Assembly: GCA_037178975.1 (NCBI GenBank)
Contig: JASJZH010000006.1
Coordinates: 10,602,001-10,666,000, forward strand
DNA from: Oscheius tipulae
Taxonomy: Eukaryota > Nematoda > Chromadorea > Rhabditida > Rhabditidae
Direction: 5' to 3'
Length of the DNA: 64,000 nucleotides
This document shows, piece by piece, positions 48,066 to 60,978 of the stretch. The notes under the pieces were generated by a model. That model did no database searches. It had not been told where the DNA came from and worked only from the letters and a program-made list of their open reading frames with translations. The translations under genes were made by a program, and so were the position numbers. Numbering within the stretch: the first letter of the stretch is position 1; every line of letters starts with the position of its first letter.

Positions 48066-48940
48066 CTGAGACGAAAATTATGGGAACTTATTGAAAGAAT
48101 TTAAAAATGATGCCTAAATGATGTGTCTCCAGGAAAAATAGACAAAAAACATTAGCATCAATTAATGCCTAAAGGGTAAAAATATGCCATATCCGCCTAA
48201 AAAAGCTTAGCCGTTGTTTTTGGAGGTAAAAGCGGCATGAAAAGGCCGGGAAGCTGGGAAGCTTGAATCGATAGAATCCGGCGCCCTATAGGCTTGCCGG
48301 CTATTGACCACCAGTCTGGATGCGCAAAACTGGAAGAACTCAAGATGATTCAAGAAAAAGAGAGAACTTAAGGTTGTGATTCTTTTGGAAGGCTCAAAAG
48401 GCAGAATAGGTAAATCTTACAGCGGCAATAAGCAAAAGCTTTAAGTAAGAGGTTCTGCCTCAAAAGAACAAAAGTGAACGTTTTGAGGCATTGCAAAGGA
48501 TTGTTGAAAATGTCGATAAAAATGCTTCAAAATGTCTTAAAAAGATAGTAGAAATTGTTGTCAGACTATACAATCAGCTGATACAACACAAATGTGCTGG
48601 GCAAGGTGTCACAAACATTTTTGAGCAAACGGATATTTGAAACATTTTCAAACTAGTCCATACCCCTCATAAAATGTGTGACTCCCTATTTTAAAAGTTT
48701 AATAACAAGTTTTTGCTATATTTTGTGCCTAGACACTCAAAATTTGATATCTGGAGATTAAAAAGCCAATTTTTAAAAGGTCTTTCCTCCAGAAGCTGTG
48801 TGTACGCAACAGCTCGTCAAAATCTGATACTACTGTAGCTTCGCTATTGTTTAAACTAATTTGAAACCTTATCCAGACATTCATTCCATATTTATGCGTT
48901 TAAAACTACCTTTTTAGACTTCTGGATCCTACCTGCCGCC
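48066..48940. other. Intergenic stretch between divergent genes
   Basis: AT-rich DNA between the starts of alpha-SNAP and the TMEM186-like gene. No gene is visible. It probably holds both promoters. Confidence 0.5.
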
Positions 48941-50244
48941 ATGGTACTGCTACCTGCCGGTGCAATGCTTGGCAAAGCCCTGGCAGACAAGTTTTCGAGG
49001 CCTGGAGCTTCACAAATCGTTAGAACCTCGAGAATGTGCTCAAGTTCTTCTCTAAACAATAACTGGAAACCGAGGCCACGAGCCCGAGCCGCGAATCCAT
49101 TCGAGAAACAAGAGGTTGGTTCTTTTTACCATATTTTCAATGATAGTTTTAAGATTTTACATAGGATGGGCTGTGGAAGGGTCAGAAGACTTACAACGGA
49201 CGCTTCACCATCTCCTCATGACATTACTGACTGGTAAGACTTTAAAGTCACTTTTCATTTTAAGCTTTTAGGATAGGAGTCTACCGTTATCCCGGAATCC
49301 GAGCCTGTCAACTGCTTGCCAGAGCCAAGTTTTTACAAACCATCGCCAGTGTCGTGTATCTTCCCTACTCGTCATATCAACTTTCTTTGGGAGCTATCAC
49401 TCCTACATGGTTCTACTCGACAGCGGCATTAGCCATAGCAGCTCCTGTAATTTTAGCTATTTTCAGCAAGTAGTTTCTGTTGTTATTTTCGCAAAACACC
49501 TAAATTCAGATACATAAACCGACTGGTTGGAGTTATAGCGATGAGTGAGGACAATGAGTGGATAAGAATAGGATATCTCACGTTCTGGGGTCGTCGAAAG
49601 AACAAGTGAGTCTTGCAATTGTTTTTAAATTCATTTTGAACACCAAATTACGTTTTCTGAGCACAAACATCTAGCCTCAGCCCGCATCGATTATGTTGAG
49701 CTTATACGTCTGAAACTGTTCGTCTATATGCATCGGTGAATTGTAGAATACAGGTGGTGTTATGCTTCCAAAAGATACCGCGGCATCCAAAATTGGAAAA
49801 TCGTCTTGCAGCTGGCTGGGAACATGGTTTCAAAGCATATTTAACAGGTTATCTTTGCGTATGGGTCTGCTCCAAGGCAAAAGTGACAAAGAACCTTTCA
49901 TTATAGTTTACTGTGTAAAGTACGCTTTGCTTTGCGTTTTTCGAACCAGATCCGTACCCACAAACCCAAGGGGAGTCAGTTTTGTACTTGAGTGGCTTTT
50001 CAGGTTTCTTCCTCTAGACGATCTTCTTCCGATATCAGAGACCGGCTTCAACCAAAAGGACAAACTTTTGCGGCTCAGCTGGTACTCTGGCGGGTATGTT
50101 TTTTGTTTTTCTGTTCATTTCATTGAATTCAGAGGCGACTGTCTGTTCCTTCCAACCGACGGCTGTGAAATTTTGGATCAGGAGAGGGCTGAACTTCTGT
50201 TCGGAAAGACGGATCTCTTTGAGAATAAAACAAAGATTGAGTAG
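48941..50244 (+). CDS. TMEM186-like mitochondrial membrane protein
   Basis: An N-terminal exon (ATG 48941, MVLLPAGAMLGKALADKF, Arg/Ser-rich) resembles a mitochondrial targeting sequence. Later exons splice in phase: DASPSPHDITDW, IGVYRYPGIRACQLLARAK, LQTIASVVYLPYSS, a hydrophobic helix (AALAIAAPVILAIFSK), INRLVGVIAMSEDNEWIRIG and YLTFWGRRKN, later DDLLPISETGF and LLRLSWYSG and the final LFLPTDGCEILDQERAELLF. VYR(F/Y)PxIR, the two helices and the xLTFWGxR motif match the TMEM186 family (complex I assembly) as I recall it. TMEM70/TMEM223-like proteins are alternatives. The junctions of exon 1 and of the exon near 49750 are uncertain. Confidence 0.6.
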
Positions 50245-51066
50245 AGCCTTTCAACACGTGTGATCTCTTTTTTGCCCCCAAAATAAACATTTTTCATTCT
50301 TCAGGGAATTCTGGATAACTACGGAAATAACTCTTTTCCCAGAGGTGTAGACATCCCACACACGGAGGGGATATCCGCTTCCTGTGTGGTAGGATTCACG
50401 TAGCTGGCGCACGCGACCCTTGACTCATATTATCTATGATCAATTTTGTACTAAAAAGTTTTCTCTGGATTTTGATCAAATTGTGTTTTCACATGATTTC
50501 CCACTCCAAAATCGTACAAGAGTTTGCCAATTATGCGGTCATTATGATTTTTCACCGCTAAAAAAACTGGCTGATAGATGGTCATTCAACGGCTTGAAAA
50601 TTTCTTGTCTTCTTCCTCCACATGCCACGTTCTGTCTTTTCCTAAAAAGTTGAGTTGTGAGGATGCCGTGTCCCCGCCACTCATGAATAATCTGACACAG
50701 TTGGCATGAGGTCCGGATGTTATCATGCCATCGGCGACCGGAACCTGCAATATCTGCTCATTTCCTCAATCTCATCTTCTCCTGCATACCTTCGCCTCCG
50801 TGCAAAACCATCTTTTTATCATGAGCTGTTCCGTTTTGACTCCTCTGACTCTACAAACTACTTGTGAACCTGCTTCAGCAAACTCATAATAGCTTTTTGC
50901 GTGTATAAGCCAGCACGCAACATTGTGGCCTTCTTCTTTTTAACCATCCTGCTCGCCGAAAAAAGTGTCATTTGAGTGTCGACCCTAATTGGTCGGTAGT
51001 TTTTAGATTTCCAGAGCTCAAGACTTGTTCTCCTCGCTAACCTTACCAAAATTTAAGAAAGACGCG
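50245..51066. other. Intergenic stretch, nothing supported
   Basis: Contains the 3' flank of the TMEM186-like gene and the upstream region of the exchanger gene. Open frames at 50420-50653 (+) and 50858-51049 (-) have no domain and no splice context. Confidence 0.55.
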
Positions 51067-51074
51067 ATGTGGCA

Positions 51075-54000
51075 ATGAAGTGGATGCCGAAGATTGTCGC
51101 TCAGCGGCGTAAGCTGCTCCGTGATTTGCTCCTCCCATTCTCTATTGTCCTATTCCTTTCCGGAATCGGTCTCTTTCTCATTGCGTCGGCTTTAGAGACC
51201 AGTAAGTAATGGATTTGGCTGCTCAAAAGTAAATGTAGGTCCTCTACCTCTGGTGAGGACGAAACGATCCTCTGAATACTACGATGAATGTGAGGAGCAG
51301 ACCAAAACTACAGGTAAGGTGTGCTTTTCAAACAGCTCCCAGTTTGAATACTGTGCATGAAAAGAAATAAAATGAAAAACTAAACCTCGTGATCGGGTAA
51401 ATGCTATATAAATCCTTTTGTGATTATTTTCGGGAGTCATACACAGATAAATAAGTTTTGCCAAACCGGGAATCAAACTAGGCACATTTATTTTGAGCGT
51501 TAACCGACTGAGTCATCTGAGCAACAGCAGCACCAACTTTCCCTGAAGTATTTCAAGTTACATCTGGTAATATAGTCTTGCCTAAAGAAGTAGAAGTGAA
51601 GCAAAAAATGGACTAGGGACGTTTAATTCATAGGTTCATTACATTTGGGTCCCACAAAAATATTCCCTCTTCCTTTTACCGCCTTCTTAAAGAATCCAAC
51701 GCCTCTGCCGACCTCTTCCCCGAAGATTTGTTCACATTGGACCAGCGACGGAAAGGAGCAGTGCTTTTGCATCTCGCCGGTCTTGTATATATGTTCGTCG
51801 CATTGGCTGTAGTTTGCGACGAGTTTTTTGTGCCCAGTCTCTCCGTTTTAACCGACGTGGTAGGTTAAATAAGTAAAGTAATAGAAAGCTTTGCCAGATG
51901 TCCATTTCTGAAGATGTAGCGGGTGCTACATTCATGGCTGCGGGTGGCTCTGCTCCAGAGTTTTTTACTTCCGTCTTCGGAGTCTTTGTGGCACAGAACA
52001 ATGTCGGTATCGGGACGATTGTTGGTAGGTCGAGCTTCTCAATCTGGTAATGATCATGTTCCAGGCAGTGCCACCTTTAATATATTATGCGTGTTGGCGT
52101 TTTGCACCTTGTTTTCACGGGAAGTCCTTCATTTGACGTGGTGGCCCCTCTTCAGGTTCATTTTTCACACCACGCATGTGTACACAGACACTTTCAGGGA
52201 CATGTTTTTCTACATTTTCGCGCTCCTCTTTCTGGTGCTGTTCTTCGCAGACGAGAAGATCAGTTGGAATGAGGCTCTCACGATGCTCCTTATCTATGTA
52301 CTCTACGGAATATTCATGAAGTACAACACACAGCTAGAGACCTGGGTGAAGAATCTGCTCGGTCATGCTACGTCCATTCAGCCACAGGTTGCACAGCTGT
52401 AAGTTTTTGGGACCTGGCATTTTAGGAAGTTAGCCCTAGAACCGAGGCCAAATGGGCTGAAGGCAACCACAGCGGCGCGAGACGATCCGTGCCTATAATT
52501 CACGGTGCCGGTGCTCAACTCCGAGCAGGACTTGCTCACATGGCTATTGGAAGTGACGATGAATCAGGTATATACAGTGTTTGGTGGTACGAGGCCAAGT
52601 CAGTTTGAATCCATTGTGGGCAAAGTAATAAGTAAAGAAGTATTTTAAGCAAGAGGTAAGAGGATGGCATCTTTAGAAAAGAACAAATGTATAGAGACAG
52701 GATGGATCGGACACTTTAATATGTTTACGACTAGAGTGACACAATCGGATGTTGACAAGATGAAGAGTAGACTAATTTAAAATTAAAAGGTGACTGCGTA
52801 CTTGTGACAGGTTGACAAAGACGAAAGGACAGACGGTAACGAAGAGAATTGACAGGACGCTAGCAAGTATTTGGTGATTACGAAGAAACTGCCTGGTAGG
52901 GACGCTGTGACATGTTTAGATACTAGGTGACACATTGAGTAAGCTGCACGTTGACAGATACAAGTAAGAGGGACAAAAAAACATTTAGGAAGAGTCAACA
53001 GGCGATGCTGGAGTTGGAAGCAGCAACAAATTTCTTTTAGATATGGAGCACAGCCCGCATCGAAGAACACTCCACGTCAAGCCAGCAGATGATAATGGTC
53101 ATCTGAACACCAGTAGCACTTTCTAAAGTACCATTACAATTTCTGTTCAGAACACGTAGTCCCCACAGTTAGTGCCGGAGTAGACACGAAACACAAAATA
53201 GCCCCTGTAGAGGTTGGAGCGAATGGAAGTGCTCATTCTAATGGCACCGCCGTACCGGTAAGTACATAATTTGATAGCGGAAACCACCCTCGATGCGGAA
53301 GTGCTCTTCAACACGCGCAATCTTTAGGAAAATGGCAAGAGCAACGGCACATCTATGGTCCAGATTAATATACCGCCTTTAGCTATAGATACTGTAGGTT
53401 GTTAAGTTTGTATTGTCAATGCTATTTAAGCTATCAACCTCGTCAAATGAGGAGCAACCCCTGGATTTGTCGTGGCCAGAGACGAACACCAAGCGACTGA
53501 TATATCTCCTACTGGCTCCCATAACATTCCCGTTAGCCTACACGCTGCCAGATGTCCGAAAATCTGTAAGGATCATCTCCCCTCTTGTCAAACTTGTTCA
53601 GTGGCTTCGAAAATGGTATTTCGTGACGTTCGTTGGATCTATTCTCTGGATTGCAATGTATTCTTATCTTATGGTCTGGTGGGCCAATACTATAGGAACG
53701 ACTTTTGCCATTCCAACAGAGGTATCCAGGTACCCCCGTGGTACAACGTGCAGTTTATTTTCAGATTATGGGATTGACTATCTTAGCAGCAGGAACAAGC
53801 ATCCCAGACTTGATAACAAGTGTCATAGTTGCGAGGAAGGGACTCGGAGACATGGCCGTATCCAGCTCCATTGGCAGCAATCTCTTTGACATTTGTGTTG
53901 GGTGAGAACGGGAACAGACAGTAAACTTTTTTTACCACCGAATGACTCGAGACAATTGGCAGACTTTTCGCGCTTTAAAGTTTAAGACAACTGATAGGAG

Positions 54001-54650
54001 CTTGTGATCTGTGTCCTAGTGTGACCGAGAGATGCTGAATTAACAAAGAAGGCATAGAACAGAGCCATCTTTCGAGCTAGTTTGATTACTGTACTTATTT
54101 TTGTGTTCCTAAGAAATACTCCCGTTAACATTGACCTGCTGAACAGTGCACGCGCAGTTCAAATTCTCTTATAATGGGATTGACCTTATGAAATGTCGAG
54201 TTTCTCGTATTATAGCCTATTTTCGACAACTTTGAACGTTTTAAATTCATAATCTTCGTGACAGTAGTTAAAATATAGTATATAGTACAGTGATCCTACC
54301 TTACGAAGGAGTATTGAAAATTTTCAGCCTACCTATTCCATGGCTAATGTGGTTCCTGGGTGCACTCTTCAAATCGTCTCCCGGAAATATGCCCACAGGT
54401 GACTCTCACAACGACACCTCCAGGATAATACTGTTCAGTATCGGTCGTGTCGAACGGCTTGATCTGCAGTGTAGGTCTACTGTTCCTTATGCTTATCCTC
54501 CTCGTCGTCTGCATTGCTGCCTCCCACTGGAAAATGGACAAGTTCTTCGGACTGGCAATGATAGTTTCGTACGTGCTTTTTTGTGTGTTTAGTATCTTCC
54601 TAGAAACGGGAGCCATATCCTGTCCTTTGAAAATTGCTGGTCTGTGTTAG
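51075..54650 (+). CDS. K+-dependent Na+/Ca2+ exchanger (NCKX, SLC24 type)
   Basis: This plasma-membrane antiporter exports Ca2+ in exchange for Na+. From ATG 51075 a signal-anchor-like helix ([18 protein letters not shown]) precedes a short extracellular loop. Core helices follow ([20 protein letters not shown]). The alpha-1 repeat is [20 protein letters not shown] with [16 protein letters not shown] long cytosolic loop follows with Gly/Asn-rich segments and [20 protein letters not shown]. The alpha-2 repeat is [20 protein letters not shown] with [15 protein letters not shown], and the last helices end [11 protein letters not shown]. The Glu/Asp of SAPE and SIPD, essential for ion binding, are present. 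Large introns lie at 52570-53150 and 53900-54330, and one near 51320-51640 carries a SINE-like copy. A short upstream ATG (51067) opens a three-codon frame. The exon boundary near 51640 is not certain. Confidence 0.92.
51450..51540 (-). repeat. tRNA-derived SINE-like copy in an exchanger intron
   Basis: On the minus strand GACTCAGTCGGTTAACGCTC resembles an A box and TTTGATTCCCGG resembles a B box. It lies in the intron between the first two core exons of the exchanger. Confidence 0.45.
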
Positions 54651-55611
54651 AATAAAGTTCAACTTTTCGCCACTTCCGTCGTAAACAGCTTATCGTCTAC
54701 GAAGTGTGACTGAGATAAGGGAAATGGTTAGATGTGACTGCTGACTATCGGAAAGACATCGTGAGCACACAATGCACAGAGAGCACGAGCAGGTAGAGAT
54801 AGTGTAAGAGTAACCAAAACAGTCTGTAGGTGACGATAATCTCTAGGGGCTTTATAAGACGACCTCTTCGTTACGGACGGCTGCCGTGCTATCTGAAGTT
54901 AGATAAGACGTCCGCCAAACAGCTCTCCTGGTATCACTCTCCTACGGCGCAGGCACGAGCACATCCCGCGACGTCAACCATGAATATCGACACAAGGGTA
55001 AGCTGAATGGGAAGAGATGTAGAGGGTCTACGTACGCTAAGACAGACTATGTGTTGACTTCAGTATAAGGGGAAACTATTTAAGCTAGTCTTTTGTGCAA
55101 GTCACATCCCTACGACGGTCAATGGCTCCTAACTTTACAAACAACCAATCGTTTCACACCTGTACCATTTCGGAAGATTTTCTTGGCTTACAGAAAGCCA
55201 GAGATGTCGCATCCGTCCTATCTCTTTTAAGCACTAGGACAGACTAAGTTTTGAACCAAGTCTTCCTAACGTCAAAAAAATCGCTAATTTCAACGCCGTA
55301 CCATCTCGGCACAAGAAAGTTCTTAACCTACACGGGTATAGACAATCTTCCTCCCGTACCGCCTCTCCTGACGCTCCTTTTTTTTTTGGAATGCTTGAAA
55401 CAAGCCAGCTTGACTAAGAAATGCATTTAATATCGTCTTTTTCTTAAATCCACTGCCTCATAAAGCGCATAAACCATTAAGCCAGTCCCAGCTGTAATAC
55501 CCATTTTATTGAAACCCATCTGCGGATCTTGCACACAGTCTATCTTTCCTTTGTTTGCTCTGCTGCAGATTTAGTACACATCTCCCTTTTTGGGATGAAC
55601 TATCACGAACA
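54651..55611. other. Intergenic stretch between exchanger and OATP genes
   Basis: No gene is visible; only short frames. It includes the upstream region of the transporter gene on the same strand. Confidence 0.6.
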
Positions 55612-58600
55612 TGGACTTTTTTGACTACCCATCAGAAGTATGGCTCACACTCAACAAACCTTGTTTTAGATCAAGCTCTTCTTTATCGTCTTCGGAACAG
55701 TGTACTTTTTGGAATCAATCGGTGGTTTCTATATGACAACGTAAGTCTTTTGAAAGAAAACAATCGACTTATTTGTGTCCTGATAAGGGATTTTGTGTTC
55801 GTTTGGAAACTGACAAAAAGTACTGTTCAGAGCCATTGTCTATATTGAAAAGCAGTTCCAAATTCCGTCCCGCCTCAGCGGGACCATGGTCTCGGCTGGA
55901 GACTTTGCCTACATCCCTATGGTTATTTTCACGAGCTACTTTGGTGGAAAGGGCAATCGAGCACGATGGATCGGTGGCGGCTGTATTCTCATAGCTATAG
56001 CTAACATTCTCGTCTCATCTTCGAACTTCTTGTTTCCCGTGGAAGAGTTCCACGTTAATAGCAGCTACATTAAAAATTCGCTGGCTTATGAAGTCAACAG
56101 GTATCGCTCTTTTGAAGCTAAGACATTTTTTTTTAGCTTTGTTCTGAACAAAAACCTATCAGAAGATGCGGACATTTGGTTAAACCAGACCTTGTTCGAT
56201 GTGCAAGCTGGCGCGAATGACGGTGAAGTCATTACTTCTTTCAATGTAAATTTTGTATAATTCATACCTGGAAAAGTTTTAGGTTGGTCCGGATGTGCAA
56301 GATATTAGGTTCATTCAATACCAAGCCTATTGCTACTACAACAACAAGTCAGAACTTTGTTTAGAGATGGAGGTAGACATTTATATCTTTCTTTTTGGAC
56401 TTGTTCGGAGACCTGAAACCCCTTAATATGATTGTTCATTCTTACGCAACTCAAAAATCTCATCAAATTGGTATGTCACAAAAGTTTGACCAGGGACGCA
56501 ATCGAACCTTTTGCTTCGCAATCCTCAGATTGCACCTTCGACAGACAGACAAGGCGGACAAATAAAAATAGATAACCGAATGGTTTCAGCGACGCTTCGG
56601 GGAAGAACATGCCACAACTCCTGAAGACGTATCGGCTGTCCGCGTACTCACATCTCTTCCCTATTCCTTTTGTCATTCGACAGTCAATCAGCTCCGTCTT
56701 GACGTAAAACTTTTGTATTCTAAGTCGGAACATAATTCAGCACAAATCTGACGAATGTGCTCAGGAAAAAACTGGAAACGGACCTTTCTATATGATCTTC
56801 TTCGGACTCTTGGTTCTCGGAGTTGGAAGAACTATGCCCTTCTCCTTAGGTCTCCCTCTCATGGACGACAATGTTAAGAAAGAAAATCTACCAGTTTATT
56901 TTGGTTTATCTGAGCTGTATTTTCGCATGGTCATGATTTTTCAGCCTTCATGTTTTTTGTCAGAATTCTGGGTCCAGTCATTGGACTGCTAGTTGGTAGC
57001 AAGCTGAACACGATATACTACAACTTCAATCGTGAGTTACATATAGTCTATTCTAAAAAAACACCAGCATAAGATTTGTTCGGCTAAGTAGTCAACGCTC
57101 ATATATTGTAGCATGTACGTAGTTAAATCCTAGAACAAAATTTCCGGGCAAATTTGCCCGCTGTTTTTGTGAACGAAGTACACTTAGCCTTTAATAAGTT
57201 CTTAATAATTTGGGGTAGGGGTACTTTTCCGATACTGTTTTCCGTCAACTTGTCTTCTGTCCCCACCGGCATTCTCGTTCTGCCTCTGGCAACCTGTTTT
57301 TTGATTATACATCACTTCTCAAGCTATCTTTCCAACTTCTTTTTGTTTTGTTTTCTGCCTCTTTTCCCCTGTCTGTATGGTTCCATGAGGATCTTCTCGA
57401 AACATCTGAGCAGAAAAGAAGCTTTGCATACTTTTAGCGCAAACTAACCTTCTAAAATCTATCCAGAGTACGAGGTTATGGCCAGACAAGCACACGATGG
57501 CGCTGAATGTTAGGATACCATTTTTTTCAGCTCCCCAAGGTCTCACAGTCGTCGACCCAATGTGGATCGGCTGCTGGTGGCTTGGATTTCTCATCTTTGG
57601 AATCGTTCTCTTCTTCCCCTCCGTTCTTCTGGCCCTTTTCCCTTCAAGTGATTTGAAAGACGATGAGGAGGAGGAAGCTATTGCCCTAAACGGCAAGTCT
57701 GGAGAACAAGGCGACGCTTTGTTGAAAGTGTGAGTCTTTGAAATATTCATTTTCTTTCAAGTCTTGAAAAAGTTACGTAGTGTGAATTTCAGAGAAGGAC
57801 CACCCGCAAAGCCGAAAAAGAGGCTAAATCTGAGAGATAAACATGTGAAGAATGATGACCACAAGGATTTCGGGGAGAAGTTGGCTGGTATCCTAAAGCT
57901 TTTACTTAATGCATTGAAGTCTCTAGAGTTTGGTGTCATTGTGAAGACCCTCTTCAAAAACAAAATCTTCGTAGGATGCATGCTTGGCAGAATTGTTGAT
58001 GTACTGGCTTTCAAAGGGTTGGTTTTAATACTGCTCTATCGAGAAACGGGTTCAGATTCTTCGTCTTCCTCGGAAAGTATCTCGAATTGGAATTTGGCGT
58101 TCCCCAATATAGAATCCAGAAGTATTTGGGTAACATTATGGTCTTCGATGATTCTTGTATTCGTTTTTCAGCCGGAACCGGTGTTGTCGGCTTTGCCATC
58201 GGTGTGATATCTGGCTCGCTGGCCATGAAGAAATTGAAACTCCAAGGTCGGAACGCTGCCGCGTGGGTCGCCGCAGCTTCTCTACTCGCAGCTATTACCA
58301 CCTTCGTCAACGGAAGTGTCGGTTGCAAATCGGTCATAGGAAACATCGGAGATCAGGTAGAGCTCTTTTTTCGGGGGGAGAGACCACACCAAAAATCTGC
58401 CTAATCAAGTCCGGCCCTGTCACCTTGTCCAGCAAAACAAGTGATGTATGGATATCGGGGCTAATTTGACATGAATCTTTCGAATTGCTCCTTTCAAGAT
58501 TGAACATCTTGATAGAGCTACATGTTGCAGGCTCGAGCAAACAATTTCACCTTCAAGTCGTGCAGACCCGACTGTCTCTGTGAGGACATGCCCCTGTACC

Positions 58601-59344
58601 CTGTATGCAACTCAAGAGGTGATGTCTTCTACTCTCCCTGTCACGCCGGTTGTCCACTCTCTGGAGCAAATTTCACGATATACCAAGTCAGAAAAGAACT
58701 CAGACTCGAGAGCTAAAAGATTTCAGGACCAGAAAGAGGCAAAGCAAACAAATCTCGTATTCACAGAGTGTGAATGCGCCGGCACGGAGGATCTCGAAGT
58801 CAGCAGATCGTTCTGCAGCGTCGAAAAGTGCGAGTTCCAATTCAAGATGTTCTTCGCCGTGCAAGCTATCGGAGCCATGGTTGGTGGATGTGCTGTCGTA
58901 CCGGGCATGATGATCATTCTGAGAGCTGTGAAACCGGAGCACAGAAGTATCTCTCTAGGTTTCAATGGCTTCCTTGTCAGTCTTTTCGGTAAGCGAGTTG
59001 TTTAACGACTCAAAACGTAAGTTTAGCAACCCTCCCATCTCCCATATTCTGGGGCAAAATCTTCGACAGCAGCTGTTTAATGTGGCAGACGATTTGTGGA
59101 AAACCTGGAGCTTGTCCAATCTACGATACAGATGACTTAAGATTCAAGTATGAAGCCACTTTTGTCAAAAAACTAGCATTACCTCAGATTGTTCACGATC
59201 TACGGCTCGATGAGAATCTTCTCTCTGCTCTCAGATATCTGGACATGGGTTTGGGCCAAAGATCTCAAGTTAACCGAGGAGGACGAGGAAGAATTAGCCG
59301 TAGAGTCTAGTGAAAAGCGCGAAGGAGCTAAGACAGTGCTGTGA
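55612..59344 (+). CDS. Organic anion transporter, OATP/SLCO family
   Basis: Predicted 12-helix plasma-membrane carrier of organic anions. ATG 55612 gives MDFFDYPSE, then IKLFFIVFGTVYFLES, YIEKQFQIPSRLSGTMVSAG, VIFTSYFGGKGNRARWIGGG (the family WIGxG block), LLVLGVGRTMPFSLGLPLMD, FVRILGPVIGLLVGSKL, and DPMWIGCWWLGFLIFGIVL. A cytosolic loop with acidic and Lys-rich parts follows. Next come VGFAIGVISGSL and the Kazal-like Cys-rich extracellular loop (SCRPDCLCEDMPLYPVCNS, FYSPCHAGC, ECECAGTED). VQAIGAMVGGCAVVPGMM, SPIFWGKIFDSSCLMWQ and LFTIYGSMRIFSLLSDIW precede a charged tail ending at 59344. The Kazal-type cysteines and WIGxG are diagnostic. A roughly 490-nt intron lies at 57031-57525. One N-terminal exon joint (near 56270) is approximate. 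Confidence 0.93.
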
Positions 59345-60496
59345 TCTCACAAGAAAGCCATTTATGTCGAAACTCAACACAATTGTTGTTCGTTGTTGAG
59401 CTTGTACAAAAATAAAGAGGAATTTAGCGATTCCAGTCGTGTCGGCGGAAATGTCTGTTGAAATAGCGGGAGCCATAGGGACGGAATGATGGCGCTTCAG
59501 GAGACAGTTCTCTTAAAGACAGTCATTTCGAAATCACAACTGTTACAGTACCTGCTATGATCGTCCATCATGGAGAATACACGTTGTCCTTCCACCACCA
59601 CAGCCAAAATCAGAAGGAGGACCACGAAGGCGCGCATCTCAATTGAATGAGAGAATCCAAGACTCCACCCCCGTGGATGTTCTCCCCCACTCTCCTCCCA
59701 GAACGCAGATTTAGGCTGTTGACATGATACATGAATAGAGCCCAGTTTGGTACTGCAGCCTAACAATAACTAAAAAATATCAAATTTTACAAATGACGCA
59801 TGTCGAGCGCTACGAGTGGGGAATACTCTAAGTCAATTTTATGCACTTTTGTGCTACTAGGGACAAAGAAGACTTGCAAAGTAGGAAATTTTGAAGTCAA
59901 CTTAAAAAATGGGCAAGATGAAAAATCGGTATAAATGGGGGGAAATTGCTACAGACGTTCAGTATATAATCATTCAAGAGCTGTGCAGCATCTTCATGAC
60001 ACTTTAGACGTATTTTTCTTCATGTTAGGTTCCTATTTGTTTTTAATTGCCACGCGTCATAAGACATCTGTTGAGATACCGCTTAAGAGTTTGAGATCTC
60101 TCCCGAGGTCACATTTTTTGTAAGGGGTCTTCAAACGTCTTAGGCCTTAGTACAAAGTTACAGACCTACGAAGTTTTCGGGAAGCAGTTGGAGTATTACT
60201 AAGAGGCCCAGCTTTGATCCCCAGGGACAAAACAACGAATAATAGTGAAAAAGTCACATTGGAATGAGAGAAAAACGCTTACTAACGCATGCATCTGATG
60301 CAAACATTCAAAACAAATTGTTGTTCTTCGTATCTTCTTCTAAGTTAAACTTCTTTCCAAAAAAAGGCAGAGTGACGTTGCTGCTCTTGCATGCCGGACA
60401 ATGTTCTACTATATAAGGTATCAATTGCCTCTTTGTGCTTTGGTAGAATGTCCCGGCCTGATACATGATTTTCCCAAAGCTTCTGCAGCTCGGCTA
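59345..60496. other. Mostly intergenic, includes one small secreted gene
   Basis: Apart from the minus-strand secreted-protein candidate near 59.5 kb, only AT-rich DNA is visible. A tRNA-like fragment lies at about 60180-60235 (CAGTTGGAGTATTAC, GCTTTGATCCCC). A 60-codon minus frame (60345-60527) reads MLYDRNDKTMIAELQKLWE and overlaps the end of the next gene in another frame. Confidence 0.45.
59497..59637 (-). CDS. Small secreted peptide candidate
   Basis: ATG 59637 starts a textbook signal peptide (MRAFVVLLLILAVVVEGQ) followed by RVFSMMDDHSR. The frame reads on to a stop at 59497 (NSCDFEMTVFKRTVS). A GTACTG donor after HSR and an acceptor near 59493 could instead splice to a downstream exon. 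One frame of that exon reads PSFRPYGSRYFNRHFRRHD, which looks peptide-like, but the phase does not fit. Secretion is well supported; the mature sequence is not. Confidence 0.5.
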   Translation of the reverse strand: MRAFVVLLLILAVVVEGQRVFSMMDDHSRYCNSCDFEMTVFKRTVS

Positions 60497-60978
60497 TCAT
60501 CGTCTTGTCGTTACGATCATATAACATGAGTCTGTATCGGGATCCGTAAGATTACAGCTGATGTGAAGAACCTGAAAGAACATGTAGCGTTAGTATAAAA
60601 CATCTACATGAGAAGGTCTTCATATATGCTTTTTTAGTGTACCGACTAACGAGATTGTGAAATTGGTTCCTCTCAGAGAGGGTGAGTTTGAGAAGAACCT
60701 ACAAGAACTTCATTATTAGGCGACACCCAGCGCTGTACAATGGATTTGGAAAGAAGTTTAGAGTCGATGTAATTACATTTTTAGCCCAATAAATTTGTTT
60801 GAAGTTTCTGTTCAATGTCTTTCGATTGATAGCCCTGCGGGATCCAAGATCGAATAGCTGAAAGTAAACAAAAGCGGCCGGCTGCCCTCGTTTCAGCACA
60901 TGGCAACAATCAATTGTATTTCGGGTCGCATCCTCACTCCACGATGATGCCCAAGCCAAACAACACAATATGTAGCAT
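60497..60978 (-). CDS. Small secreted or anchored protein, four exons
   Basis: Exons join in phase from ATG 60978: MLHIVLFGLGII, then after an intron ending TTACTTTCAG, LFDLGSRRAINRKTLNRNF and KQIYWAKN, then RWVSPNNEVL, and finally VLHISCNLTDPDTDSCYMIV and TTRR with the stop at 60497. The total is about 73 aa. The N-terminus is hydrophobic and could be a signal. The two cysteines in the last exon may pair. The final exon overlaps a 60-codon frame (60345-60527) in a different phase, so the ending could differ. No family is recognised. Confidence 0.45.

Noticed and set aside
60345-60527. 60-codon minus frame as the last exon of the 60.5-kb gene
   Set aside because: It needs a phase-2 donor that is not present. 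The overlapping frame ending at 60497 joins correctly.
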